35,406 nucleotides of DNA from positions 1-35,406 of the forward strand of contig PLSV01000180.1 in the NCBI GenBank assembly GCA_003165235.1. Direction: 5' to 3'. Source of the DNA: Syntrophobacteraceae bacterium. Lineage in GTDB: Bacteria > Desulfobacterota > Syntrophobacteria > Syntrophobacterales > Syntrophobacteraceae. Positions 8,484 through 17,303 of this stretch are shown here, in pieces. The notes under the pieces were generated by a model. That model was given only the letters and a program-made list of their open reading frames with translations, was not told the DNA's origin and ran no database searches. Each line of letters opens with the position of its first letter. Position 1 is the stretch's first letter. A program made the position numbers and the translations under genes.

Positions 8484-8782
8484 TTTATATCAGCTTCTGG
8501 CATTGAGGTTTGTTAATGCATAAGCTGTGCAGACACTTACTGATCTTCTTAGACGTTAGGAACCGGTGAAAATCGACTGGCTCAATTGAGAACTATATTA
8601 CGTGAAGTGCAAAGTGCCATAGCGTAACTCCAGCGATGGACTTGTTGATCTGCATACTGTCGCACACGCCAGCCCATTTCATAAAACATGACATGAATAG
8701 TATAATGTTTGAAAGGAGCAACTTAAGTACTGATATGGAAAACGCAATTCCGCATATTCGCAAGGCGATACAGAGAAAAGAG
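8484..8782. other. Intergenic region, no gene recognised
   Basis: About 300 bases separate the toroid-protein stop and the DUF354 start. Short open frames exist, but none shows a recognisable domain or a good ribosome binding site. No word repeat was noticed. It may hold a promoter for the DUF354 gene, but I cannot point to a convincing one. Confidence 0.4.
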
Positions 8783-9865
8783 TTAGCCCATATAAGCAAA
8801 AGCATAGAGCAACCAGCCAAGATGGTAGGGCCGGCACTCATACAGTATTCTGAGATCATCAGGATACCCCCGTTGGCATCGATTGAAAAATACGCATGCG
8901 AGCACTTCCATATGTTTACCAATCGTCCGCCGATGAATGTTTCTCCAGACGAGATGCCTCTCTGCGTCGATCAAGCTATGGTTCAGCTCATTGCGCCCGG
9001 TGATCCACGTAAGTCCTTTGTAAATAGGGGAACCGTAGTCGCTTCCTGACACCTTTCCCAGTTCAAATAGAGCCATTGGGGCCATCCCGTCCTGGTGGAC
9101 CGAGAAAACCGGATACCTGCCGACCACCTTTCCAGTTACACTATCGTAATGCCACCACCACTGTCCCAGGTCCCCCTGAAGGCTGCAAATTGCGTCACCG
9201 CATTCAGCGGCAATCTTCAAAGCATCAAGTTCACCACTGGCCTTATAGAACCTTGATAGCGCGTAAATCGGGTAAACCTGGTCGGCAAAGCAGCCGATTC
9301 TCCCCCTAATAATGGTGCCGAAATCGCTTGATTTGACGTGCATAAAAATGCCTTTCCCGCCATAATTCCCTTTCAACTTTCTGAATACATTCCACATCAG
9401 ATCAGTTATCCAGGGATTCCTATTTTCTGTTGCCACCGATAGGGCGGATAGGCCGGTGAGGCACCATGCCAGTTCGGTTGTTAAAATTTTACCACCCGCT
9501 AAAAAGGCTGAGATCGAGTTCATGACAGTCAGTTCAGAGCACATTGTCTCCACGTCATCGGGACAGGCTATAGAACACAGCCAAACCAGCAGCGCCAGAT
9601 CGCCCACATTCTGCACTTTGCTTGTCGAAATTAAATGTTTGCAGGTCTCCCTAATTTCAATCGGAGAAGCTCTACCAGCTTCTTCCAATTTAGACAAACC
9701 GAGCAAACAAATGATGGTGTATCGTAGTGAGTAGCCCACTTTTAACAGCCCATCACCGGTTTTATGCACTCTAAAGTGAAACAGACCCCTTTCGTAGTCA
9801 AACAATTCCGGCAGGCCTTTTTCTGCAAGGCTAACGAGAGTATTGACGAGTTGATTCACGTCCAA
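8783..9865 (-). CDS. Alpha/alpha-toroid (cyclase- or glycosidase-like) protein of unknown function
   Basis: The product has 360 residues. The start is TTG at 9865, six bases after GAGGA; a GTG two codons later is the alternative. No signal peptide or membrane segment is visible. The sequence consists of repeated amphipathic helices with aromatic- and glycine-rich turns: CFADQVYPIYALSRFY, GQWWWHYD, YPVFSVHQDGMAPMAL and CRPYHLGWLLYAF. This resembles alpha/alpha-barrel proteins such as terpene cyclases and six-hairpin glycosidases, and similar unannotated proteins occur in polysaccharide loci. No catalytic acid motif can be assigned. A role in trimming or epimerising the polysaccharide is only a guess from context. 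Confidence 0.6.
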   Translation of the reverse strand: MDVNQLVNTLVSLAEKGLPELFDYERGLFHFRVHKTGDGLLKVGYSLRYTIICLLGLSKLEEAGRASPIEIRETCKHLISTSKVQNVGDLALLVWLCSIACPDDVETMCSELTVMNSISAFLAGGKILTTELAWCLTGLSALSVATENRNPWITDLMWNVFRKLKGNYGGKGIFMHVKSSDFGTIIRGRIGCFADQVYPIYALSRFYKASGELDALKIAAECGDAICSLQGDLGQWWWHYDSVTGKVVGRYPVFSVHQDGMAPMALFELGKVSGSDYGSPIYKGLTWITGRNELNHSLIDAERHLVWRNIHRRTIGKHMEVLACVFFNRCQRGYPDDLRILYECRPYHLGWLLYAFAYMG

Positions 9866-9982
9866 AGACAGTCCTCTTTCATACCCGCAATTACCAAAGT
9901 GGCGTAAAACCGATTTACCACGGCTGAGCAGCTGCTTGAATCCACATTCACAATTGAAACAATTGCTCAGAAATGTGACCCT

Positions 9983-10435
9983 TCAATTTGCGAAACTCGA
10001 CGACTCGTGTGTCTTCTTCCCAGGTCCGTATCCAAAAGGGAGATTCCTTATTTCATTGACTATCCTGGCAGCCGTCATACCATCCCAAAGCTCTATCTTT
10101 ACTGGTCTCCTCACATGATTCTCCAGAATCTTGTCTGTTTTGGCGGGCAGGTCTGGTAATTCACATAGTTGGTTTGTTACATGCGTGATAGTGACAGCTC
10201 TTTCAGTATTTTTCCTGACCGTCATGCATGGTATTCCCAGGTAACTGGTTTCCTCTTGGATTCCACCAGAGTCAGTGATTACAAACAGGGAATTAGATTC
10301 CAGGTTCATGAATCGAATGTAACTGAGGGGCTCCGGTATGATAAGCCGTTTACAACCTTCCATTCGACGCAGAAGACGGGAACTTTCCATATTCCTCCGA
10401 GTTCTCGGGTGAATCGGAGAGACAAGCGGTGCACT
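9983..10435 (-). pseudogene. C-terminal half of a second wecB-type epimerase (module copy C)
   Basis: From the joint near 10435 the frame reads VSPIHPRTRRN, then ITDSGGIQEETSYLGIPCMTVRKNTERAVTI and an end resembling the last helix of UDP-GlcNAc 2-epimerases. The part carrying the catalytic Asp, both Glu residues and His210 is gone, so it cannot be an active epimerase. It is fused, out of frame, to the first third of a DUF354 gene at 10430-10539. The simplest origin is one deletion removing the end of DUF354 and the start of wecB from an original DUF354-wecB pair. Confidence 0.85.
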
Positions 10436-10539
10436 GGATAGCCTCTTTGAGTCAACTCATCTACAATCGGTTTGAAAAACGGCACGTGTGGCGAGTTATC
10501 TAAATCGATCCAGATTTTCTTCACTTTGGGTCTGGTCAT
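10430..10539 (-). pseudogene. N-terminal stub of a third DUF354 gene (module copy C)
   Basis: From ATG 10539 about 36 codons read KKIWIDLDNSPHVPFF and DELTQRGYPV, matching the start of DUF354 proteins. After this the frame enters epimerase sequence in the wrong register. Together with the following fragment it forms a deletion chimera. Confidence 0.8.
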
Positions 10540-10592
10540 TTCTCACTGCTTTCCACTGAAATTAAGCGCCATTTTACAATAGATTTAATTAG

Positions 10593-11032
10593 CAAGGCTT
10601 AATCCAGCTTAATTACCAAGCCTCCTACCGAATTTCGCTCACTTTGAATGCATCCTACACTGCTTTTGGAAAGAGCTGTCCAAAACCGCGCGACATCCCG
10701 CCATAACACGTGCCAGTACCGGCCTTGGTAGGCAGAGCGGATGTGCTCCAGAAATTCACTGAATCGCTTGGGATCGGCCTAGATGGGAGTATACCGAACG
10801 AAGTCGTTTCAAAAGGCTCCAAGGCGGGGCGCCACAATTCATTGGCTTCGCCTGGGAATGGCGAAAGGCCCGGATGGGACTTCAGAATTTACACTAACAA
10901 GGTTGTACCATAGGGCCCTGTTCCAATGATGAAAAATGGGGCTCTGACTCTGAACCGCAAAACTATGCCTATCCTGGCGGCAGCGAAGCAAGTCGCATCA
11001 GGAATTCTTTCTCTTATCAGCAATTTAGTCAT
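10593..11032 (-). pseudogene. Decayed sulfotransferase (paralogue of 13286-14131)
   Basis: The ATG at 11032 overlaps the stop of the upstream glycosyltransferase as ATGA. The frame matches the intact sulfotransferase: PFFIIGTGPYGTTLLV, then an in-frame TAA where the paralogue has a Lys codon (VKILKSHPG), then ILKSHPGLSPFPGEANELW and LEPFETTS. A one-base deletion follows, because 35 bases separate GAAAC and GATCCC here against 36 in the paralogue. The restored frame continues DPKRFSEFLEHI and RDVARFWTALSKS before homology ends. The catalytic-loop Arg-Cys of the P-loop-like motif is also changed to Pro-Tyr. With nonsense, frameshift and truncation it is surely inactive. Confidence 0.88.
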
Positions 11033-12318
11033 TTGTTTGTACTTTCTTTCTTTGAGCAAGCATTGTTGCGCTTCCATTGTAGGTACGTATTCTGAAACAA
11101 AGCAGCAAGCTGTAACGTACTGGTTTCGATGCTGAACTGGGCTTCAACCAGATCCCTGGCGTTTTGTCCAAGGCGTGCCCGCAGGCTCGGATCGGCAGCC
11201 AGGGCTGCAATAGCATCCGCCAATGCAGTTGGGTTATCAGGTTGCACCAGCCATCCCGTCTGCTCGTGACGAACCAGCTCCGGGATCCCGGAAACAGGGG
11301 TCGAGATAAGGGGTAATCCGACCTTGCCTGCCTCCATCAGCACCACGGGAATGCCGTCTCTATCTCCTTCAGGCGTCACTGTGCAGGCTAAAACAAAGAG
11401 ATCGTGGTGCGGATAGGCAGCTATGATCTCGGGATGGGGACGAACTCCCAAGAGCTTCACCTGGCCCTCTAGACCATAAGCTCGTATTTGCTCGCCCAGG
11501 ACAGGCCGATCGGGACCGTCGCCGATAATGGTGCAAATAAAGTCCAGCCCGTTTTTTCTGAGCAGATGGCAAGCCGAAATGAGGTGCCGGTGACCTTTCT
11601 TGCCCACCAGGGCGCCGACCGACAAGATCTTCAGCGGGCCGCAGGCAGGCTCTTCCATCTGTCTCCCGGGCCGCTCCTGAAATTTCGTCAGGTCCACGCC
11701 GCAGTGGATCACGGAAATACATTTGGCCGGACAAGTTCCCAAAGCTGCCACCTGCTCTCGGTTGAATTCACTGATGGCGATCACATGGGCTGCTTCTCGG
11801 CTAACCAGGCGTAGTAAGTCGTTCTTATGATAAATGTCATACGAGTGCACAGTTACCGTGAAGGGCATACTCAGAAGACGAGCACAAATCCATGTCGCTG
11901 CTCCAGACAACCAAGCAAAGTGGGTATGTAGCAATTGGGTTTCACTATTCTCGAGAATTTGGGCTGTCGAAGTAGCCTTAAAAAAAATCACCACACGCTT
12001 GAGAAACAAAGTCAGCGGATGCCTGGGATAAGGTTGGCGCAACAGCGTTGCCAATAAGCTAAGATAGAGCCGGGGCGATCGAAGCAGAAAATGGAGCTGA
12101 GCCTTCCAAATGGCCCAACTCATCACGCCTGGTGCGTACGATGTGTATTGCAGCAATTTCTGCGAAAGGGGTTGCACTGGCCCTGACCGTGGTGATAGCA
12201 ACGAGATGATACGCACATCGATATTGCGCGACCGGATCGACTCTATTTCTTCTGCAACAAAAGTCTCCGTCAGATATGGAAAACAGAGGAGAAGGTAAGC
12301 AACTTTCAGAGGTTGCAT
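11029..12318 (-). CDS. Family-4 glycosyltransferase (WcaL/colanic-acid type)
   Basis: The product has 429 residues from ATG 12318, chosen because AGGAAAG lies just upstream and MQPLKVAYLLLCFPYLTETF is the usual N-terminus. An ATG at 12396 would add 26 residues encoded by what appears to be decayed deacetylase sequence. The N-terminal acceptor domain has THFAWLSGAATW and TVHSYDIY. The donor domain has ILSVGALVGKKGH, IIGDGPDRP and GIPVVLMEAGKVGLPLIST with the EX7E-like motif. It transfers a sugar from a nucleotide donor to the lipid-linked repeat unit on the cytoplasmic face of the membrane. The stop is coupled (ATGA) to the dead sulfotransferase, showing a GT-sulfotransferase pairing. Confidence 0.88.
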   Translation of the reverse strand: MQPLKVAYLLLCFPYLTETFVAEEIESIRSRNIDVRIISLLSPRSGPVQPLSQKLLQYTSYAPGVMSWAIWKAQLHFLLRSPRLYLSLLATLLRQPYPRHPLTLFLKRVVIFFKATSTAQILENSETQLLHTHFAWLSGAATWICARLLSMPFTVTVHSYDIYHKNDLLRLVSREAAHVIAISEFNREQVAALGTCPAKCISVIHCGVDLTKFQERPGRQMEEPACGPLKILSVGALVGKKGHRHLISACHLLRKNGLDFICTIIGDGPDRPVLGEQIRAYGLEGQVKLLGVRPHPEIIAAYPHHDLFVLACTVTPEGDRDGIPVVLMEAGKVGLPLISTPVSGIPELVRHEQTGWLVQPDNPTALADAIAALAADPSLRARLGQNARDLVEAQFSIETSTLQLAALFQNTYLQWKRNNACSKKESTNK

Positions 12319-12423
12319 CGGTCTCTTTCCTGTTGATTGGGTGACATCATCCGGCAGATGTGCATTTACACAGGAGGTAAACTGCTCGAATTGCATGTTT
12401 TCAGTGCTTGCCTTGCCGAGTCG

Positions 12424-12498
12424 GCTATGAGCCTACTCCAGGCAAGCTCCATATCCAGTTAAAAGACAGGTAACCGATCTCTTATCTGTTTCGTTCAT
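12424..12498 (-). pseudogene. 5' scrap of a polysaccharide deacetylase gene
   Basis: Starting at ATG 12498 the DNA aligns with the first 25 codons of the intact deacetylase at 15155: MNET for MSET, and then, after a register change and a stop, LDMELAWSRL for LDTELAWGSL. It directly follows the GT4 C-terminal scrap, as in the intact module, and ends just before the next glycosyltransferase. Confidence 0.65.
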
Positions 12499-12504
12499 GC
12501 CGAG

Positions 12505-12835
12505 TTAATATCCATTGGTGGTCTGAGGGATTGAAATCCCTTCTCCAGGGCCTTCTTCAGTTTCCCCGCAGATCCTTACCATGTGCGCCCTTCTGTAACA
12601 ATGGCTGCTTGTCGCCCCATCTCCCTCAGCAAGTCTCGTGTTAGCCAAACCAGCACAAAGCTTCGAGTAACCCCTGTTGGCCGGCTTGTGCGTGAGCGGG
12701 CCCAAGGCCGGGGGCCAGCAATGAGAAGACATCCAACTCCACTCCATACTTGCGAATCCAGTACATCTCGAGCAAAATAAAAACTTTGCTGAGATACGGA
12801 AAGCGATGCAATACGTAAGCGACTTTACAGCGCAT
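12505..12835 (-). pseudogene. Chimeric glycosyltransferase remnant
   Basis: The first 50 codons from ATG 12835 read KVAYVLHRFPYLSKVFIL and ELDVFSLLAPGLGPAHAQ, the N-terminus of a WcaL-like GT4. The frame then jumps to QQGLLEALCW and runs into stops. At DNA level that second part (12505 to about 12690) aligns well with the last 170 bases of the GT4 gene at 15176-16354, with small indels. The whole centre of the enzyme is deleted, so it is not functional. Confidence 0.82.
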
Positions 12836-12837
12836 CT

Positions 12838-13266
12838 TTAGTTATGGATTTTTCTGGCTAAATCGACCATGGTGATGGATAGAAGGTTTCCCTGATTTAC
12901 GTGCTGAGACACACGGCCAAATGAATAGCGCAGTTTTTCGAAGTCTTTTTCTGTCCGGAATTCATGGAGATGGGCCCACAGGCAAGTAATTTCCTTTTCT
13001 TTAGCGGCTTTCCTGGCCCCTCGGATAGCTGCACTCATGCTGAGCTTGTGTAAGTTTAGCGCACCGAGGACGCGGCCCGGTCCCCAATCATGTTTAAAGG
13101 TCCAACCACCAGCAAGCGGTCCAAACGGTTGCACGTGGATGATTGCGCCAACCCCGGTTGGGCAGTGCCACTTGCGGCCATGCTCATGTCGCCCATATCC
13201 CGTCTCCGCTAAATCTGTCCTTCCAATTTCTTTGAGTCTACCCATGTTCGTTTGGTTAGAAACCAC
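12838..13266 (-). pseudogene. 3' half of a polysaccharide deacetylase gene
   Basis: The open frame of 142 codons (GTG start, no convincing Shine-Dalgarno) ends RKAAKEKEITCLWAHLHEF, RTEKDFEKLRYSFGR and MVDLARK. This closely matches the C-terminus of the intact deacetylase at 14187-15155. The N-terminal catalytic segment with the metal-binding Asp and HxxxH is missing. The first 45 codons show no clear match. It is the leftover of a second deacetylase copy, located just downstream of the intact sulfotransferase. Confidence 0.8.
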
Positions 13267-13285
13267 CGCAGCTTAAAACCGACAA

Positions 13286-14131
13286 CTAGGCAGATAAATA
13301 GCCCTTCAATTTCATCATCGGGGACATCATGTGAAGGAGTTCTGCGCCCTCTGGGTCTTTTACGTAATCGGCTACCTTGTAATTTTGGCTGGATATCCGG
13401 GAGATATCGAAGCGGAAGCCGTCCGAAGCCACCCCAAGAAACTTTGCAATACCATCCAAAACCGTTCTTGGATTCTCGCATAGGGATTCATAGCTGAACT
13501 CCAAAAACTGACCTTTTGTCCCAACCGACAGGTCCTTTTTTCTTTGCTCTATTTCGGAAATGCACGCGTTCCAGTACTGTGCACAATGGGCTCGGTAGTC
13601 TTTCTCAGTGAACACGTATCGTGAGTATTTACCAAAGTTCTTCTTGAAGTATGATTCAAGGACGGACGGCCCAAACCGGTAGATGTGCATGAATCTTGCG
13701 TCTGGAAAAACCTCGAGTATTTTGGGAAGCATGAAGGATATCATCGCGCTTTTCGCGAAGAACACCTTTGACGTGCCGGTGATCAACCGGAAGCCTGTGA
13801 ATACATCGCGAATCTTCTCCCCATGTTTGGGAGGCCAATTGGCGATAGAGACTTCGGTGAATCGTTTGGGATCAACTTCAATCGGGGGCATATCCAGTGA
13901 AGTGGTTTCGAAAGGCTCCAATTTGGGGTGCCACAGTTCATTGGCTTCTCCCGGGTATCCTGCAATGCCTGGGTGAGACTTGAGTATTTTGACCAACAAT
14001 GTTGTCCCACAGCGCCCTGTTCCAATGATGAAACATGGGTGTTTCACTCTGGAGCCAAAAGCTCTTCCTATCCTGCCCACCAAGAAACAGGCCACAGCGA
14101 AGGTTCTTTCCTTGGATGGTAGTAGAGGCAT
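13286..14131 (-). CDS. PAPS-dependent sulfotransferase
   Basis: The product has 281 residues. The 5'-phosphosulfate-binding loop is IIGTGRCGTTLLVKIL (35-50), and the 3'-phosphate-binding motif is YRFGPSVLES (151-160) with the conserved Arg152 and Ser160. The start ATG has AAAGG nine bases upstream. It would transfer sulfate from PAPS, supplied by CysC in this locus, to a sugar hydroxyl of the polysaccharide or its precursor. It follows the deacetylase by 55 bases in a GT-deacetylase-sulfotransferase module. A broken paralogue lies at 10593-11032. The sugar and position sulfated cannot be told from sequence. Confidence 0.88.
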   Translation of the reverse strand: MPLLPSKERTFAVACFLVGRIGRAFGSRVKHPCFIIGTGRCGTTLLVKILKSHPGIAGYPGEANELWHPKLEPFETTSLDMPPIEVDPKRFTEVSIANWPPKHGEKIRDVFTGFRLITGTSKVFFAKSAMISFMLPKILEVFPDARFMHIYRFGPSVLESYFKKNFGKYSRYVFTEKDYRAHCAQYWNACISEIEQRKKDLSVGTKGQFLEFSYESLCENPRTVLDGIAKFLGVASDGFRFDISRISSQNYKVADYVKDPEGAELLHMMSPMMKLKGYLSA

Positions 14132-14186
14132 TTATTCGACCTTTCTCATTCTGATTGGGCACGCTCCCACCTCCATGACGCTGCAT

Positions 14187-15155
14187 TTACGGCGGACCGC
14201 CAGTGTCGTTCAATGCTCGTCTTGCCAGGTCCGCCATGGTAACGGACTTAAGTCTGCCAGCTTTGGCATGGCTGGCGAATTGACCGAAGACATAGCGCAG
14301 CTTCCTGAAGTCCTTCTCCGTTCGAAACTCATGGGGATGCGCCCATAGGTGGATTATTTTTTTTTCTTTGGCGGCCTTTTCAATGCCTTTGACAGTCCCG
14401 GCGAAACGAAGGTTTGGCAGGTTGAGCCAATCAAGCGACGTCTCGATTCTCCGGTCAGTTCTGAATAACCACTGAGACGAAGGTATATTCACAAGTCCCT
14501 GGGGGTCAACTTTTATATCATACGTTTGAGGTGTCATCATTGACAGCTTAGAATTAAGCCGGTTCAGTGCCTTACCCAGCAAGGGAATCGAAAGCGCCGG
14601 GCGCCTGACATCCCTGCCACGGTAGCAGATGAAACCAGCCTGCCGAAAGAGATCCAAGTGTCCGATTCTACCTTGGGGGAAAATCACAGTCTGAGGAATG
14701 ATGTTTTTCCTTTTTGCCAACCTCAGCCATTCCTGTATCTCGAACCTGGCTTCATCTTTGCTCAACCTGTCAAACAGTCTGTGCGTGTAGCCGTGAAAAG
14801 CAATTTCGTGACGGGAATCTCTAGAGAGCAACGTTTCGACCACGTCGGCTCCATACCACATCGATCCTTGAGACTTGTAGATTTGTTCGAAGCGGCTGTC
14901 TTTTCCTTTAAGATCCAGTATAGGGCACTCCTCGCACTCCTCACACTTCTCATAGAGTAAGTGTCCTGTAATTGCCCAGGTTGCGACAACGCCGAACTCA
15001 TCCATAATGTCCAGCAAGCGTTGAATGGTCTTCCGCTCTGTTGTCCCATCTCGCGAGGACCGCTTTGAAGGAGGTTGATCCCATAGGCTCCCCCAGGCGA
15101 GCTCCGTATCAAGAGAAAAGACAAAGTAACCACCCTCTTGATTTGTTTCGCTCAT
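14187..15155 (-). CDS. Polysaccharide deacetylase (NodB-type, CE4-like)
   Basis: The product has 322 residues with no signal peptide, so it is cytoplasmic. The first strand carries SLDTELAWG (14-22), with the likely metal/catalytic Asp16. HEIAFHGYTH (116-125) gives the two metal-binding His residues (121, 125), and FPQGRIGHLD (159-168) is the usual following motif. The C-terminus is the WAHPHEF segment. It probably removes an N-acetyl group from a lipid-linked or nucleotide-linked amino sugar, leaving an amine that a sulfotransferase or other enzyme may then modify. The 20-base spacing to the upstream glycosyltransferase indicates one operon. A broken second copy is scattered at 12424-12498 and 12838-13266. 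Confidence 0.88.
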   Translation of the reverse strand: MSETNQEGGYFVFSLDTELAWGSLWDQPPSKRSSRDGTTERKTIQRLLDIMDEFGVVATWAITGHLLYEKCEECEECPILDLKGKDSRFEQIYKSQGSMWYGADVVETLLSRDSRHEIAFHGYTHRLFDRLSKDEARFEIQEWLRLAKRKNIIPQTVIFPQGRIGHLDLFRQAGFICYRGRDVRRPALSIPLLGKALNRLNSKLSMMTPQTYDIKVDPQGLVNIPSSQWLFRTDRRIETSLDWLNLPNLRFAGTVKGIEKAAKEKKIIHLWAHPHEFRTEKDFRKLRYVFGQFASHAKAGRLKSVTMADLARRALNDTGGPP

Positions 15156-15175
15156 AAAGATTCAATCTTCATTGG

Positions 15176-16354
15176 CTACTCCAGAAACCGGCATCCTTTG
15201 TCCAAAGCCTTCTTCAGTTTCTCCGCCGACGCCCTCCAGGTCCACCCTTCTGCAGCAATGGCTGCTTCTCGCCCCATCTCCCTCAGAAAGTCTCGTGACC
15301 GCCAAACCAGGCGCAAAGCATCGAGTAACCCCTGTTCGCCCGCGTCTTGGGCCCAAAACGCATAGTCCCCACTTCCCACAACGTCTGTGTGGCAGACGAT
15401 ACGTGTGGCCAGAATCGGCAGTCCCGCAGCCATGTATTCGAAGAGCTTGATCGGACTGCTGACCCGGAACTTTTCCTCGTCGGGAAAAGGGAGGATACCG
15501 ACATGGGCGTGAGCCAACACCTGGGCCACCTCGTCATGTGGAACAGGCGGTACGACTCGAAGATGACCTGCGCTCTGCGCCGCAAACTTCTCCAGGTCTT
15601 TTCGCGCTGTGCCGTCTCCCATCAAAGTCAGCCGGAAAGCCATCCCCTCGGCATTTGCCAGCTCAACTGCCCGGCACAAGGCCATGAGATTGCGCTCATA
15701 GTGCAATGCGCCTGTGTAGATGAGGCGAATCGGTTCCTCCTCAGGCAAGGGCCAGCGCCGGGCAGTCTGAGCCGAAGCAAACTGCTCCAGGTTGACTCCG
15801 GACGGCCACACACCCCAGAGGCGTTCCGAGGGGATCCGGAGCGACTCGGTCATGCGTTTCGTGATGACCAGATAACCATCCACCCAACGGCTGGCCGCCT
15901 GGCTCATAGTTCCCACGAAAACCCCACGCAATCGATCCTTGAACCCTTGCTTGCCCGGCATGTGCAAGGAGCGAATATCCATGACCATCAATGGCCGCCG
16001 CCGGGCCGTCAGACCACGGAGGATGCGAAGAGGCAAGAGCCAGGGAGCGGACATCTGATGAAAAAGGACCACATCCACCTTTGTCCATTGCCGCATAATG
16101 AGCCGCAAAAGTCGCCCGTGAAATACGAATTGCCGAAGCAAATAAATCTCGGGTCGCGAAATGCAAAGGACTTCGACACCGCGAATCTGGTGGCAGCCGT
16201 CTGGGCCTGCGGCCACAAGCGTCACGCGACATCCAAAGTTGCGCAGTTCCTTAACCGTTTCCAGCCAAGTCGCCGCATCCAGCGCCGCCGCCAAAGAGCC
16301 GCTGTAGATCCATACAATATGAAGTTGCTCCGATGATCTATGATCTTGAACCAC
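15176..16354 (-). CDS. Family-4 glycosyltransferase
   Basis: The product has 392 residues. The start is GTG at 16354, six bases after AAGGT, and it overlaps the upstream GT2 gene by 17 bases. The donor-binding domain shows LIYTGALHYERNL, LMGDGTARKDLEK and VGILPFPDEEKFRVSSPIKL, followed by FEYMAAGLPILAT, the equivalent of the EX7E motif. It is a cytoplasmic or membrane-associated enzyme adding one sugar to the undecaprenyl-linked unit. The 3' end of a second, decayed copy of this gene lies at 12505-12690, showing the region was duplicated. Acceptor and donor sugars are unknown. Confidence 0.87.
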   Translation of the reverse strand: MVQDHRSSEQLHIVWIYSGSLAAALDAATWLETVKELRNFGCRVTLVAAGPDGCHQIRGVEVLCISRPEIYLLRQFVFHGRLLRLIMRQWTKVDVVLFHQMSAPWLLPLRILRGLTARRRPLMVMDIRSLHMPGKQGFKDRLRGVFVGTMSQAASRWVDGYLVITKRMTESLRIPSERLWGVWPSGVNLEQFASAQTARRWPLPEEEPIRLIYTGALHYERNLMALCRAVELANAEGMAFRLTLMGDGTARKDLEKFAAQSAGHLRVVPPVPHDEVAQVLAHAHVGILPFPDEEKFRVSSPIKLFEYMAAGLPILATRIVCHTDVVGSGDYAFWAQDAGEQGLLDALRLVWRSRDFLREMGREAAIAAEGWTWRASAEKLKKALDKGCRFLE

Positions 16355-17303
16355 TGGATACCTTATTATCGGACAGTGACCTTTGACTCAGGCTCTTACC
16401 TCGCAACCCTGCGATAAGACCCGACAGGAGACCGGTGAGCCTGGTGTACCCGTCGGCGCGCCGGCCATAGTCGTAGTTCAAACCGCCGATGATGACGCTT
16501 TTCACGCCTATGTACAAGGAGAAGGCGGTGCGAAGAAGCATGAACCCGTCCCCCCGGCGCAAATGCTTCCCATAAAAGACCCCCTGGCCCGACGCGTAAG
16601 CCCGATAGACAGCGGCCGTTTGTGACTTGTCTCGCCAGTGGAAATGATAGACGGCCACTTCAGGTGCATAGACTATCGGCACCCCACAACGCAAAGCCCG
16701 ATACGCCCAATCATTCTCTTCGGCTGTGAAGAGATTTTCATCGAAGGGGCCGATATGTAAAGCAGTACGGAGGGCAAAGCCCATGTTGGCGCTAGCCAGA
16801 GGGCTGAGAATTCTGACTGACGGACGGCGATATAGGCAAGGAACAGCGGAGGTGACCACGGTTGGTGGAATCCCATCGCCGGCGGGTTCCAGGCGGCCGG
16901 TGATGATTGCCGTCGGATTCTGGCGCAGCCGTGTCTCCATTTTTTCCAACCAGTCTTTTTCAACTGTACAGTCGTCATCAACGGCGGCCACGAAAGCCGT
17001 TTGAACCTGCTCGATGCCGCGATTTCGGGCAGAGGCTGGGCTCCTTTCCGTCGAACGCAAGTGGAACGTCTCCAGCCCGATTTCCTCCAGGCTATGCAGC
17101 CAATCGCCCACCACAGGATTGTCACCCTGATCAATTGCAATAATGCGCGTAGGCAGTACCGTGCCGTTGGCGATTGACTGCAAGCATCTCTGCAGAATGG
17201 GACGTCCAACCGTGGGAATAATGACAGTGAGATCATCGAGTACTCGGCGCAATCCGGCGCCCGTTTCAGAGACGCGCCTCTGTATATTCTCAGTTTGCTC
17301 CAT
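16338..17303 (-). CDS. Family-2 glycosyltransferase
   Basis: The product has 321 residues. The GT-A fold is shown by LTVIIPTVGRP (25-35), the nucleotide/metal motif AAVDDDCTVEKDWL and the acceptor-side TAEENDWAYRALRCG. A hydrophobic stretch near the C-terminus may anchor it to the membrane. AAGGAG lies at a good distance before the ATG. It overlaps the GT4 gene downstream, so the two are translationally linked. It is one of the sugar-adding steps that build the repeat unit on the inner face of the cytoplasmic membrane. Confidence 0.9.
   Translation of the reverse strand: MEQTENIQRRVSETGAGLRRVLDDLTVIIPTVGRPILQRCLQSIANGTVLPTRIIAIDQGDNPVVGDWLHSLEEIGLETFHLRSTERSPASARNRGIEQVQTAFVAAVDDDCTVEKDWLEKMETRLRQNPTAIITGRLEPAGDGIPPTVVTSAVPCLYRRPSVRILSPLASANMGFALRTALHIGPFDENLFTAEENDWAYRALRCGVPIVYAPEVAVYHFHWRDKSQTAAVYRAYASGQGVFYGKHLRRGDGFMLLRTAFSLYIGVKSVIIGGLNYDYGRRADGYTRLTGLLSGLIAGLRGKSLSQRSLSDNKVSSGSRS

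Noticed and set aside
8593-8922. A small hydrophobic minus-strand protein overlapping the end of the toroid gene
   Set aside because: Most of it is the toroid gene read in another frame; the rest has no support.
15347-16336. A plus-strand open frame of about 329 codons
   Set aside because: It is antisense to the GT4 gene at 15176-16354, which carries clear family motifs.
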